Of a DNA stretch of 64,000 nucleotides, positions 43,220-55,624 are shown one piece after another; the stretch's first letter is position 1, and each line of letters begins with the position of its first letter. This DNA is from Aselliscus stoliczkanus (lineage: Eukaryota; Chordata; Mammalia; Chiroptera; Hipposideridae), in assembly GCA_033961575.1 (NCBI GenBank), contig CM066731.1:62830001-62894000 (forward strand), read 5' to 3'. The notes under the pieces are model-generated. The model saw only the letters and a list, made by a program, of their open reading frames with translations. It searched no databases and was not told the origin of the DNA. The position numbers and the translations under genes are program-made.

Positions 43220-45420
43220 AACCATGTTATTGGGAATTTCCTCTTTCCATCTCTAGATATTGCTTCCCTCACTTCTGGTTTTTTATTTCTCGTTATTTTC
43301 ATTATTTTCTCATTGTTGCCTCCTTCATGGAGGCTGGTGAGAACTCCAGCGTCACATCCTATCTGACTAGTCACATCAATGGAAGAAGAACTACTTTCCA
43401 AGAGTGGCAGCAAGTCCCCAGTTTCAGCCTAAATCAGTTGGGATGGTTTGGGCCACAAATAACATAAAACTGGATAAAAGGGGCTTACTTTTTCATGTAG
43501 CAAGAAGCTCAGAGGTCGGCAGTTCCATAGTTCGTTACCTCGGGATCAGTCAAGTTAGGGTTGTTGGTCAGCTTCTCCATGGCTCTCTTGAATTTCTTCT
43601 TATAGTTTCAGATGGTGAAGAGTTCCCAGCATTACATCTTCATATGACAATGTCCAAACACTGGAAAAAATAAGTCTCTGCTTGTGTCTTCTTTTGATAA
43701 TGAGGAAAAACTCTCTAGAAGCCACTGAATACGCTCTCCTTATATCTCACAGGTCAGCTACAGTACATGCTCACTCTTTACCAATCCTTTTCAAGGGGAA
43801 TGCACTTACCTTGTTAGTTTTCAAGCTTATTAACATTCCTTGGGGCTAGGTGTGAGCCCATGGAGGTCCTTCAAGTTACCCAATAACTAACAAAGTCAGA
43901 GTTCAATTAGCAAGAAGAGGTAGGCTGTGTAAATAACCAGTGGTGTCTGCCATGGTCTTGCTGGAGTACACAGGTTATGCATCCATTCTTGACCAGTCAC
44001 AGTGACCACTCCTTGTCACTTGCTTACTTGTGGTGGCCTTGCTGGTAGGTAGAAGTACTATGTCAGTCCATTCAACTTACATGAACTGAGAGTGGAAGAA
44101 ATTAAGTCTCTATCCTTCCAACTGTGATTCCTACTTGGAAGGAGCAAATCTTTTGTTAGATTTTGGACCCAATTTTTGTTGGAAAAAAAAAATTCCTGTT
44201 CCTGTCACTCAATCTTAACCCAAGATTTTGGGGTCATTCATAAATATCTCTTAGTCACCATAGACGGTGACCTGGGTGGTCGAGGATAAAGGAAGCATGT
44301 GTTTAAGAGGACTTCTCACAACAGAGGATACATTATAAGCTGCTCGACATGACACTGTTGTCACGGACCATCTGCAAAACATGGAAATTCTTGTTAGAGG
44401 GATAATTTATTGTGATGATACTTGGAGTTGTGAAGTTTCATTGTTGTTCTGCTTCTTCACCTTGGTGTATCCTTTGTAAAGTGTCCTTTTTAAGAATCAT
44501 CTACATAAATGTAGATGGAAAATCTCAGGTTTTACTAAAGAGATGATAACTTTGTATTGGGCACAGACACAAATACCCACCAGGTGATTGAGACCCACAT
44601 ATGAACTACATTTTATAGGTTGGGTGGTTAAACATTTCCATCATGAGGTTCTTCTCTCCAAAAGTGTATAAGTTTGTTTTCCTTTGTGATAAGACTTCAT
44701 GCTTCTTCCTGATTTTCAGGACTCCTAGTAATCAGCTCCTCCCTTACTTTTCATTCATGATGCCCATACTCTCCAACCTAAGACTTTCTCTAAGCTTCCC
44801 CTTCTACCTTCTGACTTGGCTGGTGCAGGTTCTGACCATTGAAACACTCTTCCTCTGCTTGTCCAAATTCTATCCATCCCTCAGCTACCTTTCCCCTACT
44901 CTGCCAGCTGATGTATGTCTCCCTGATCTGTGGACTCCGAACCCATGATTACCACATGTAAGCAATTTAGCATAAAAAGCATTCCAGGTTTCTTTGTTCA
45001 TTGTTTCATGTGTACATCCTGTCTTGTCTCCTTAGTTACATCTCTTGGACATAGAACAGGTATCTCTGGCTCAGACATTTCCCTTAGCACCAAATGAATA
45101 CTAGAGATCTGACCTTGGGTATCTCAGAGATATCTCAACGTCATGTCTGAAGTGGCACCGTTATCTGCCTCTCCCTTCTGCTACAGCTCACTCCTGTCCC
45201 TGTAATCAGTTTCTATAAATAATCTCCTATGCAGTTGACCAAGACACTTTTGATTCTTCCCTTTCTTTCAGAAACTCATTGTCTAGTTCCTGAGCTCTGT
45301 CAGTTTTATTGCTATACACGTCTTGGGATCCTTTTCTCCATCCCTGACGCCACTGGCTTACTTCAAGCCTTTGTCATCTTTCCAATAGATCTCTCTGGCT
45401 CCTGAGAGATCTGGCTCTTT
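43220..45420. other. Unassigned non-coding DNA
   Basis: No repeat family, exon or RNA gene can be supported. The frame at 44643-44948 (101 codons) lacks recognisable features. Confidence 0.4.
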
Positions 45421-45429
45421 TAATCCATC

Positions 45430-45830
45430 ATCCTTACTGTTGCCCAGAGAGCATGGATTTTGCCACCCCTCTGCTTAAAGACCTTTAGTCATTCCCACTG
45501 CCAGAGAAAATTCAGAACTCTTGACATAGTTTACAAAGTCATTAATAATCCAGCCCCTCCTGCTTAGCTTTCCAGCTTCATGTCCTCTGTTTCCTGATGA
45601 GTCCTTTCCTGCAGCTCAATTGAGCTCCTAGTGGTCAAATGAACACCTGTGATCATTCAGGTTAGCTAACATGGACTTTGCATCTGGAATTACCAGGTGC
45701 TGTGCTAACTGCTTCATAGTACCAATTCTATGTTGATGTGTTTCTTTCTTCCATTGGATGATGAGGTTTTGTCTGTTAATGCTTGATACAAAGTAGGAAC
45801 TCAATATATGGTAGATGAATATATGACGAG
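45430..45830 (+). repeat. Possible L2 LINE fragment
   Basis: Phrases in the L2 order are 'cacccctctgcttaaagacctttagtcattcccactgcc', 'tttacaaagtcattaataatccagcccctcctg' and a possible terminus 'gatacaaagtaggaactcaatatatg'. It is strongly diverged. Confidence 0.45.
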
Positions 45831-45834
45831 GTAA

Positions 45835-47303
45835 TGATATGTAAACTCTGTATGTGAAGGGAATACGTATCCTAAATTCAAATCTCTCACGAAGAAGCCC
45901 TGGATTAGAGCCAACACAGGCATTCAGCACACACTTGTCGATTCTTTGCCAGTGCTCAAATCAAGGAGTCTAGGATACTAACAATTTTTCAGAAAAATAC
46001 CCTTAGGACCCATCCATGTCTTTGCCCATACTAAATGCATTATTAACTAGTTTTTTGGAACTGGTACTGGGTTTGCATAGCCTCTGGTCCCTTTGTGGGT
46101 AGAATTCTGAGTATTTCAGGCAGCCCTTTGCTGATGAGCTCTGGATATGGCATGGAGTGCCCTTGGATTGGTCCTACGCTAGATCACCCACATAATAGGT
46201 TATTCCAAGGAATAAGAGCAATATGTGAATTAGAACATAATTTGGAGATGAAAACCTACTTTGAACTCCCTTTTGGATTATTTATGAATGCATTTAAACT
46301 CTATACTTTGGGTGAAGGTTAGGGTGTAAACATATGTAAGAAAACAGTGAAAAGTTTTCAGGTAAAGTCTACATGGGGAGTTCTGTTTTCTAGTGATAAG
46401 TAACCTTGGAAGAGATTATATCTATCCAGAAACAAAGCTGTCACATTGATCCAGCACAGGAGAGCCTGTTCTTTTGGTATCACCAGCACTTCCTCAAAAG
46501 GCAATCTTCTGTATGTCTGTCTTAACCCTGTAAACCCTACAGCCTTTCAATAAGGGCGGATGGAAGATTTAATAATAGAAAGTAACCATTAATCTTAAAT
46601 GAATCCATTGCTCTTCTACTTTAATAGGGTAGGATTCGACTCATTCCTTTTCCAAATTTCTCACATGGTGCTAGCAAGGGTGACTGAGATTCTATTGGCT
46701 CTTAAGCTGCTAGCTGTTCTGGAGTCCTGCTCCCCTCCGCCCCTTTTGCTACCAGATCTCTTGTCCAGTGTCACCTTTTGTTGCTAATAATTTTTATGGC
46801 CTTGGCTGCCTCTGATCTCTGATGTTGTATCTTCTGTCTGCAACCTTTGCAGCGTGCCATTCGTTTCCTTCTGTGTTTCACTTTTTATTTTAATTTCACA
46901 ATCTCTTTCTTTTCCCTGATTCTGTTGACAATGGGGCTTAGCCTTTTCAGCTATTTTGAGCCTAGTATACCCCCTTGTTCCTTGTTTTCATTACTGCTAA
47001 AGGTCCAGTTGCTTATTAGCTGAAGACAGTAATATTGCCCTGGTTTTCTGATGGATTGAGATCTGATGGATGGAGAAGAGGGACACTGGAGCATAAAAAA
47101 GGCTCTACTTAGACAGAGGGTTTGCATATCCTCTCCCCATTCTATTAGAAATAGAGCCATTTTATTTAATGAAAAGCTATGGCATTCATGGTCTAGTGAG
47201 GGAGACAGAAAATGATTATAATCACTAATTTACCTATCTCTTCTATCTCTTCTATACTAGAGTATAAGCTCCTTGAAGGTGGGAGCCATGTCATATTAAT
47301 GTC

Positions 47304-47346
<43 letters not shown>

Positions 47347-48655
47347 CACTTTACAACACCTGCAGCTTATTATGTGTTCAAATGAAAGAATGGCTGAATA
47401 ATAAGATATATACAAAGGTATTAGGGCAGTCATTCTTACTAGAATCACCAAAGACTCATTTAAAGCACATTGATGCCTAGACCAACTACTATTCTTAGTT
47501 GATTCTAAGATGCAGTTTCCCACCATATTTCAACATCTCAGAAATCAACACTTCTTACAGATGTTTCTTATAATTGATGTGTAAGTAACGAATTGTGCTA
47601 TAATTTAATTTGAAGCATTTTTCTTTCTTAGCTATACCTAAAATGTGCTTCAGCTAGCCAATATCGTCTTAGATTTTATGAAATATTGTAAGTCAGAATC
47701 TCTACAGGGTATAGCCTGGGTGAAAATATTATTTAAACTGCCCCAAGGGAGCCTGATACATACTGAAAGTTACAAGGCTTCTATTAGGGGGCTTATGTGA
47801 GGAAAGAATTAATAAGGCATCACTTTTACATCAACCTTTGAATCCTTAGCATAGTGCCTAGTCTATTGAGAGAACCAACTCTCATTGCTGAACCAAATAA
47901 AATTGTTCAAGGTATTGGAGAAGTCATCAAAATTACAGTATTTATTATTACATATAGTCTATTCATCATTCATTCTCTCTCTCCCCTATGGATGGTATAG
48001 TAACTGTCCTGAGACAAGCAAGCATTTCCTAGGTGAATAGGAAGTCTGAGAAACTGCAAAGGCAGACGAGGATGACACCCTACAGTGTGTCTGGGTGGGT
48101 GTTGTTGGAGACGAAGTGTGTTGGGGGTGGGGTTGTGGAGGAGGCTGGGAAGATGGCTATTTTACTCTGTAACCCAGAATAAATCCTATGGCGATTGATT
48201 TGCGAGGAGGCCAATGGACAGCTGGTAATTGAGAGCACATTGAAAGGCTGAACCAATCTGTCAAAATTCTGAGTAGCCCAAGAATTTATTTAATCACTGC
48301 CCAGCTTTCATTTTGTTGGGGTTTTTATCTTTATACCATGCCAACAGCCTGCACTGCCACATATGGCTGGCCCACCAGGCTCCTGTTCTCTCTCTGACCT
48401 CACTCTCCCCTCAAACACCTCCAGTGCTTCACTGACTCCATCACACCTGCTGCAGTTGCATGCTTCCGGGGGCACCATTCACATGCTGCAGTCCATGTCC
48501 TATGTCAGCTCATAGGGCACCAGGTGTCACCCTCCTCTCTCATTTGCATGTTCCATGGAATTGGTCCCACAGGAGGAATTTTAAAGGTTCATGGCTGATT
48601 GTGGAAAGGGTATGTTTTTGACTGGGTAAGTCTTCTGTCAGAGGCAAACATAATT
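45835..48655. other. Mostly unassigned non-coding DNA
   Basis: The only recognisable pieces are an L2-terminus-like phrase near 47255-47300 ('agtataagctccttgaaggtgggagccatgtc') and the AT microsatellite beside it. No exon or RNA gene was seen. Confidence 0.4.
47308..47345 (+). repeat. (AT)n microsatellite
   Basis: An uninterrupted run of about 18 AT units. Confidence 0.92.
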
Positions 48656-48659
48656 CCAT

Positions 48660-48895
48660 AGTTGGAAAGAGAAAGGGCTCTGGAGCAAAACTGTGGTTTA
48701 AATACTGACTGCTGCTTAAAATTGTGTAACAGGGACACACGACCTGCCATTTATGTCTCCGTGTTCTACCCCGGAAGATGGGCATGATAATAATACCCAT
48801 CTCACTGAATCATTGTGAGGATTAAATGGTTAATGCAAGAAAGCTTCTGAAATAGGGTCTGGCACATAATAAGCACTCAGAAACTTTAGCTGGTA
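48660..48895 (+). repeat. MIR SINE
   Basis: Near full-length MIR: 'gaaagggctctggagcaaaactgtggtttaaatactgac', 'ggaagatgggcatgataataatacccatctcactgaatcattgtgaggattaaatgg' and terminus 'gtctggcacataataagcactcagaaac'. Confidence 0.8.
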
Positions 48896-49029
48896 TTATG
48901 CGCTTGGCCCTTTTTATACCTTTGTAATCTCCTTTCTATACCATGTGCAATTTTCTGCTTTCCAAGAGTTGCTTGTTATTTCTGGTCCAGTTATTACTAT
49001 TCATTTGGCTACAAAGAGGAGAATAATGG

Positions 49030-49130
49030 GCCGGCCGAGTGGCGCGGTGGTTAAGAGCTGGCTTTGGACGCCAGCGGCCCCGGTTCAGATCCCACATATA
49101 AGGGCCAGTGACACTGCCCTCAAAAAAACA
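49030..49130 (+). mobile_element. Short tRNA-head SINE (family B), youngest-looking copy
   Basis: The copy has GCCGGCCGAGTGGCGCGG, an A-box, the B-box 'ggttcagatccc', 'acatataagggccagtgacactgccctc' and a short A-rich tail. A perfect 19-bp target duplication, acaaagaggagaataatgg, lies at 49011-49029 and 49131-49149. The absence of any mismatch over 19 bases suggests a recent insertion that may be polymorphic or lineage-specific. Confidence 0.92.
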
Positions 49131-49149
49131 ACAAAGAGGAGAATAATGG

Positions 49150-51040
49150 TAGGAGTGGGCTGGTAATTTAGTAGCAACACTTGCTTCAGGTCTGACTATG
49201 TCCCTGAATTTCAAAATTACCCATAGTTCTCTGCTTGTACTAGGTTCTGTTTGGCAGAATATGATGGAATTCACGAGAGGATAAAAATGAATTTAATGGG
49301 CTCTGTTTCACTGTATCATCCAGCCTTTATTGGAATATCTCCACTTAGAGATTATGAAATGATATACCTAAAGTCAACCCAGAATGTTGGTGGGAAGACA
49401 AGCATTGAAACTTCTTCCTGAGATGGAGGCTGTAGATCTCTGATTGGAAATTATGGGTTACCTTCTGTTTTATATTAAATGATTTAACTTTCAGTTGGGC
49501 CTTGTTATACCAAGCACAAGCTTCATTATGTTTCCATATGCATCACATAAACAGTGTTAATTTGAAGAAGGAATTAGCCCAGTATTGGTAGCTTCTTACA
49601 TCATATTAAACTTTCAGAACCAATCGGAAGCAAACCCAGTCAGGTCTCTGCAGACCTCATTGTATTGGCAGCTTGTTGCAAAGGGGGCTGGCTCAGATTT
49701 TTAAGTTGGTGTTAATTACGGAGCGATGTTGGAGGGAGCACACCGGATGTCTCTAACCCATTTTTAAAAAGCAGGTCAAATTCAGCATCTGGAGGATAAC
49801 TTGCAATTTGGTTGAGAATAATTGAACAAGTATAACATGAAATTCAATAAAGGGGTCAGGGATATTCTAAGGTTAGAATTCTGAGATAAATTGGTTTGGC
49901 CCAAGGCCCTTGTCAGCTGTCTGTGATTGCCGAGTCCAAGAGGTACGGGAGTTTTCATTTTTTCCAGAGAGTATCTGTCTTGTTAAGATTGTGCTGAGTC
50001 ACTCTTGGTAGTTCTTTGGAAAACCATAAAGAAGTCAGTGGTCTCTCCACCATAAGAGGTGAGGGGTGCTGAACTACAGTAGAAGAATGTAGACTACAGA
50101 AGGGGATTAGGTTCACCCCTTCTAGGAAGAAGAAGGAAGCAAGGGAGAGGGACAGTGACACTTCCCCAGAAGTAGGCCCAAAGAGCACATTCATGTGCAA
50201 ATGATGAGTTCAAGACAGTAGCAGGGAGACAGGGAGGAAGGGGGGTATCAACACATGGAAGCAGGGCTCAGGGTCAGCTTCAACCCAGCCCTGCAGGGGA
50301 CTTCAGGGCAGGCACAGGTCATGCTTCAGGGTTGTCCCCACCTGCAGCAAGGATGCTGAGGCTTTCACGTTCTTGCCCCATTAATTGTTGGCGAAGGACC
50401 GCAGAGGGGAAGGGCTTAGGCACTGGGGACATAAATTCTCAGACATTTCCGGTTCCCATGTCTGCTGGGGACGCAGACTGTGGTAAGTCCTTAAGGTGCT
50501 GTCTGTTGAAGGTGAAAGCCAGGGAATGTACAAAATGAGAGGAAGGGACTCAAGGGGACCCAAGTGAAGCACCAACACTGTCCGCTATCAGAACTATCCT
50601 CATGCAGAACTATCCCATCCTGGCCAAGCATAGCAAGCATCAGCAAGCTGGCTTTCTGACTAATTAGCTGCAAGGTATTACTATCCCTGTCTCTTGCTCA
50701 TAGTTTAATGGACTTCCTTTCCCAAGATTATTTGTAGAGTGGACTACAGTCCTTTTGTCTTTGAAAAATCATTGAAACATTTTCTTTCCTATTATAAAAA
50801 ACACCTCAGGCTCATTTTAGAAAAAAAAATATATGTATTAAGAAAAAGAAAAAAAAATGAATACCAATAATTCTACAACCCAGAGAAAACCACTGTTTTC
50901 ATTTGGACATGAGTCCTTCTCATCTTTTTATCAATACATAAATATTGAGGACACGCACACACACACAAGTTTATTTGCATTTTAACAAAGGATGCTTGGG
51001 GAGGCAGGCCACATTCTCACCCCCCAAAAATGAATGAGTT
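49150..51040. other. Unassigned non-coding DNA, possibly unique sequence
   Basis: No repeat family is recognised. The part at about 49560-49950 has even composition with no repeat traits and would be a reasonable place to test for conserved non-coding sequence. A-rich simple sequence and a short (CA)n lie at 50815-50970. Confidence 0.4.
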
Positions 51041-51060
51041 CAGACTTAGGCATTCTTTTT

Positions 51061-52153
51061 GTTTTGTATTATTTTTTTGTATTATTTTTATTACTATGAT
51101 TAGTTACAGATGTACAAAACTATGCAATAGTTATCTTTTTCACCCCTTACAAAGTGACTAACTACCCCTGCACCCCTCCGCTGTCCCCCCACCCTTGATA
51201 TCATATGTATCTATTACAATTCCATTGACTACATCACCACACTATATTCAACATCCCATGACTATATATGTGTTAAATTATAGTCAACATTTAATATTAA
51301 TCAGCGGCAGCTTCAGATGTACAGTGCAGTGGTCAGGCCATTACACCGTCCATGAAGTGGTCTCCCTGACAAGACAGATGAGCCCATCTGGTCCCCTAAA
51401 AAAAATATTTACAACCTTATTGATTATATTCCCTAAACTGTCTCTTCTGTCTCTGAGGTAGTATTGTATTACCAGTTTATGTTGCTTCATCCCTTCCCCT
51501 TCTCCCTCATTCACACCTCTGTCCCATCTAGCCCTCATCAGTTTTTCTTTTGTGTCTCTAAGACTATTTCTGTTTATTTTGCTCATTTATTCAGTTCTTA
51601 GATTCCACATATAAGTGAGATCATATGGTATTTGTCTTTCCTTGACTGACTTATTTCACTTAGCATAATGTTCTCTAGGTCCATCCATATCATTGCAAAT
51701 GGTACGATTTCTTTCTCCTTTATAGCTGCGTAATACTCCATTGTGTAAATGTACCACAGTTTCTTAATCCACTCGTCTACCGATGGGCATTTCGGTTGTT
51801 TCCAGGTCTTGGCTATTGTAAATAGCGCTGCAATGAAGATAAGGGTGCATATATTTTTTTGAATTAGTGTCTTGGGTTTTTCAGGATAAATACCTAGGAG
51901 TGGAATTGCTGGGTCATAAGGTAGTTACATTTCCAGTTTTTTGAGATACCTCCATACTGACTTCCATAGTGGCTGCACTAATCTGCAATCCCACCAACAG
52001 TGCAGCAGGGTTCCCTTTTCCCCACAGCCCCGCCAGCACTTGTTGTTTGTTGATTTATTGATGATAGCCATTCTGACCGGAGTGAGGTGGTATCTCATGG
52101 TGGTTTTTATTTGCATTTCCCTAATGACAAGTAAGGTTGAACATTTTTTCATA
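51061..52153 (-). mobile_element. L1 insertion, 5' truncated
   Basis: A minus-strand L1 of about 1.1 kb. From the poly-T end it has the 3' UTR, then the ORF2 C-terminal part; the minus frame 51925-52161 encodes the cysteine-containing C-terminal segment and overlaps the truncation point. A perfect 15-bp target duplication, ttaggcattcttttt, lies at 51046-51060 and 52154-52168. The sequence aligns over its length with the 3' part of the larger L1 at 55.1-56.2 kb, so the two belong to one subfamily. Confidence 0.9.
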
Positions 52154-52324
52154 TTAGGCATTCTTTTTTACAAATATCTATCATTTATTTATTTCAAATT
52201 TATTTTTTCAACCAATATTTACTAAGTTCCCATCAGATGCCAAGCAATCTGATCAATGCAGCTATTATATTGACTTATTTGTTCTATTTCTAGCTAGTAA
52301 GCTTTTGAGGTCTGACACAGCAGT

Positions 52325-52400
52325 TTTCTTTAACGTGGTATTCCTGGTATCCAGCATAGTACCTGGCATGTAGTAGGTGCTCAGTAAATGCTGTTTGTAT
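52325..52400 (+). repeat. MIR or L2 3'-terminal fragment
   Basis: The phrase 'cctggtatccagcatagtacctggcatgtagtaggtgctcagtaaatgctg' is the shared MIR/L2 3' terminus. Nothing upstream decides between the two. Confidence 0.55.
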
Positions 52401-52404
52401 AAAT

Positions 52405-54185
52405 CAAGATATGGTGATAATATTTCCTAAATAGAAAATCAGGACATGTGGTCTGGCAAACCATGTTTTTTTTCTTATTAGTGGATATATTTATGTAGAA
52501 TTTTGTTAAAAAGTTAATCTATTTTGTTGGCTATGTTGAAAATAACAAAAAGACCTGGAATGCGACAAGTTCCCCACATTGGTTTACTCTGATTGGGGGG
52601 GGGGGCATTTTCTTTGGGATGAAGTGCGGTTCCCCTGGGAGCTTGGTTTTCTGGGAGCTCAGGGGAATGAGGCTCCTTCCTCATGAGCACCCTGTTCTTT
52701 TTAGGACTGACATCCACCCTGGCCTGGAGGCAATAGAGATGCAGATTGTTCACATGGCTTTCCAAGAAGCCATGTTTATGTTGCTCCCTTTTATTGTAGG
52801 CCAATGCCATAAGAAGAAAACATTTCCCTCCCTCCTCTTTCACCTTGCATGCCTTCCGTCCTCGCACTTGTCTTTTTATGTGCAGGCTATTTCAAGGTCT
52901 ACTTTCATCCTAGGCTTGCCTTGGCACCTCTAAACTGGGCAGCCCTTGGAGGCAGAATGGCTGGAAAGAAACTGTGACCAGCTTCTGCCCCAGCCTCAGG
53001 ATACAGCTAGGTCAAAGTGGATGCTGCCTGTGATTGCTTTCAAGATACTGCCTCACTCTTCCCAGTGGTCAGAGCCGCAGACTGGGAGAGTGGCTTCTTT
53101 TAACTGTGGGCTCTTGTGTTTCTGGGATGGAGGTGCAGTGTGAGGCACCATGTGGGGTGGAGGGTGGCATGCAAGAGCCCAGTATATATCAATGTCTTCC
53201 CTGACTTTTAGCTAGTCCTTTTTTTTTTTTTTTTAAACAAAACTGTCAGTATGGAAAGGAACAGAATCTAGACATTGCTATTAATGTAACATAACTAATT
53301 AATGATTTAAGGAACTTGGAAAGCACAAGGAGTTCTGTGACAAGATGACACTCACATTAGAAATGATCCTGAGCTGGGGAAATGTATTAGCCATGCAGTT
53401 TATATAAGGAAAGGACACCCTTCCCTCCCTGGTTTAGGCTCCTGCTGCTTTTAGAGAGTAAGTAGTCAGACTCTCTTTAATGGACTGTTTCACGCCCTGT
53501 CTGTAATGCTGTCATCAAGAACAAGAGTCTCTCTTTCATTGATGATTATCTAATATTTTTCATGTGTGGACATCAGGAAGTTCACTCCTCACAAATTACT
53601 GTATTTTTGACTCAGTTGTTTCAGCTGGAACTGGATGGCTGCATTGTGTGGTGATCCGGTCATCTTTTCTGTAGACATTGATTACGATCAATTTATTTCA
53701 GACTGAGCTCTATTGGCTTTCTCTCTGAGTTTAAAATTGTCTCCTGTTTGGAGATTTTATTTATGAGCCATGATTACTAAATCTTTATAGATTTAAACAA
53801 TAACAATAATAATAAAGAAAACCTCCCCTGGGCTCATACACATTCCTTCTGGAAAACCCTGACATCATTTTATTCAAGGGGAGAAAAACTGAGATAGATT
53901 TCTTATCTTGCCCTTTATGTTTTAGGGTCAAAGGGCGTATGCCTTTTATTTTTGTTTGTTTTTAAATACATATTTTAGTAGATAATACAGGCATAGTATG
54001 AAATACATAAGATACAAAAGTCACATACAGTGAAAATGAAGCCTTCTAGAAAATTAGACCACGCTGTTTTTCTGTGCTTGTTTAGAGATATCTTCTTATT
54101 GTCAATATAGATTCCCATCTCAACGCACATCAAGAATATAAATAATAAATAAAAAAATATATAAATAAATTTTTAAAAAACATTC
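52405..54185. other. Unassigned non-coding DNA
   Basis: No repeat family or exon is recognised. It contains an 11-base G run at 52595-52605 and a poly-T stretch at 53219-53234. The opposing frames at 52514-52933 cover the same bases. Confidence 0.4.
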
Positions 54186-54190
54186 TTGAA

Positions 54191-54614
54191 CTGGCCGAGT
54201 GGTGCATTGGTTAAGAGCTGGTTTTGGGATGCCAGCAGCCCCGGTTCAGGTCCCACAAATGAGGGCCAGTGACACTGCCCTCTACAGCTAACAACAGCTC
54301 CACCTGGAGCTGGGCTGTAGGAGCCCCGGTGATGGAGTAGGCTGCAGGCCCTGCTGCAGTGGGCTGCCATAGGCTACAGTGAGTGGCCGGCAGCTGGCGT
54401 GAGCTGCCAATAGCTGCAGTGAGCGGCCATCCAGAGGCTGGTGACCAATCTGCCTCATTCGGGAACAGCGCAATGATGATACCAACATGGACCAGTGAAG
54501 CAACGTCCTCCACAACTAGACTGAAGAGCAAAAAGACAGCAACTTGTCTGTTCCCCTTCCCTGATTCCCCAACGCTGTTCCCCTCCCCCACTTCCCCAAT
54601 AAAATCTTTAAAAA
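54191..54614 (+). mobile_element. Long composite SINE (family A), copy 6
   Basis: Sense copy: tRNA-like head 'tggccgagtggtgcattggttaag', 'ggttcaggtccc', GCTGCA-rich body with one 20-bp unit, and tail 'ccccaataaaatctttaaa'. Flanking duplications are weak (attctt-type) and not claimed. It lies back to back with antisense copy 7. Confidence 0.82.
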
Positions 54615-54644
54615 GAAATTCTTTCATTGTGAAATAAACGTTTT

Positions 54645-55110
54645 TTTTATTATTGATTTTTTTTTTTTAAGTTGGGGAATTGGGGGAGTAAACAGCACTT
54701 GGGGAACCGGGGAAGGGGAACACACCATTTGCCGTCCTTTTGTTCTTCAGTCTAGTTGTGGAGGACATTGCTTCACAGGCCTGTGTTGGCATCATCTTTG
54801 CGCTCTTCTCGGGTGAGGCAGATCGGCCACTGGCCTCTGGACGGCCTCTCATAGCGGATCTTGGCAGCTCACACCAGCCGCCGGCCACTCATGCTGGCTG
54901 CCGGCCACTCACTGTAGCCCATGGCAGCCCACTGCAGCAGGAGCTGCAGCTGTGCCATCCCAGGGACTCACAGAAGCCCAGCTCCAGGTGGAGCTGCTGT
55001 TCACCATCTCAGCCGCAGAGGAAAGTGTCACTGGCCTTCATATGTGGGATCCGAACTGGGGCCGCTGGCGTCCCAAGCCAGCTCCCAACCAATGAGCCAC
55101 TCAGCTGGCC
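54645..55110 (-). mobile_element. Long composite SINE (family A), copy 7
   Basis: Antisense copy with target duplication tgaaataaac at 54630-54639 and 55111-55120. The body has two 20-bp units (54874-54893 and 54894-54913). It is inserted at or just beside the 3' end of the long L1 that follows. The plus frame 54740-55126 (128 codons) is an antisense SINE frame. Confidence 0.86.
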
Positions 55111-55624
55111 TGAAATAAACATTTAAAAAAAATTAGTTTCAGCTGTACAACACAGTGCAATAGTTGTACTTTTTACCCTTCAAAGTGACAAAACCCCTCC
55201 CCCAATTTGCCGCCCTACTCCCCCCCCATATCATACATATCTATTACAATTCCCTTGACTCCATTTCATACTATACTCCACATTCCGTGATTATATATAT
55301 ATTCAATTACAGTTGGCATACAATATTATACCACATCAACTTCAGGTGTACAGTACAGTGATCAAGCCTCTCTTCCATCCATGAAGTGGTCTCCCTAACA
55401 TGACATGTGACCATCTGACACCCCACAAAATATTTACAACATTATTAATTATATTCCCAGAACTGTCTTTCATATCCCTGTGGCAATATTGTAGTTACCT
55501 ATTTATGCTGTCTAATCCCTTCCCCTTCTCCCTCATCCCCACCCGCCTCCCAACTAGCAACCATCAATGTTTCCTCTATATCTCTGAGACTGTTTCTGTT
55601 TACTTTGCTTGTTCATTCAGTTTT

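Noticed and set aside
49030..49130. Possible tRNA gene (A-box, B-box and anticodon arm)
   Set aside because: The sequence is repeated across the window with poly-A tails and target duplications, so it is a SINE head and not a tRNA gene.
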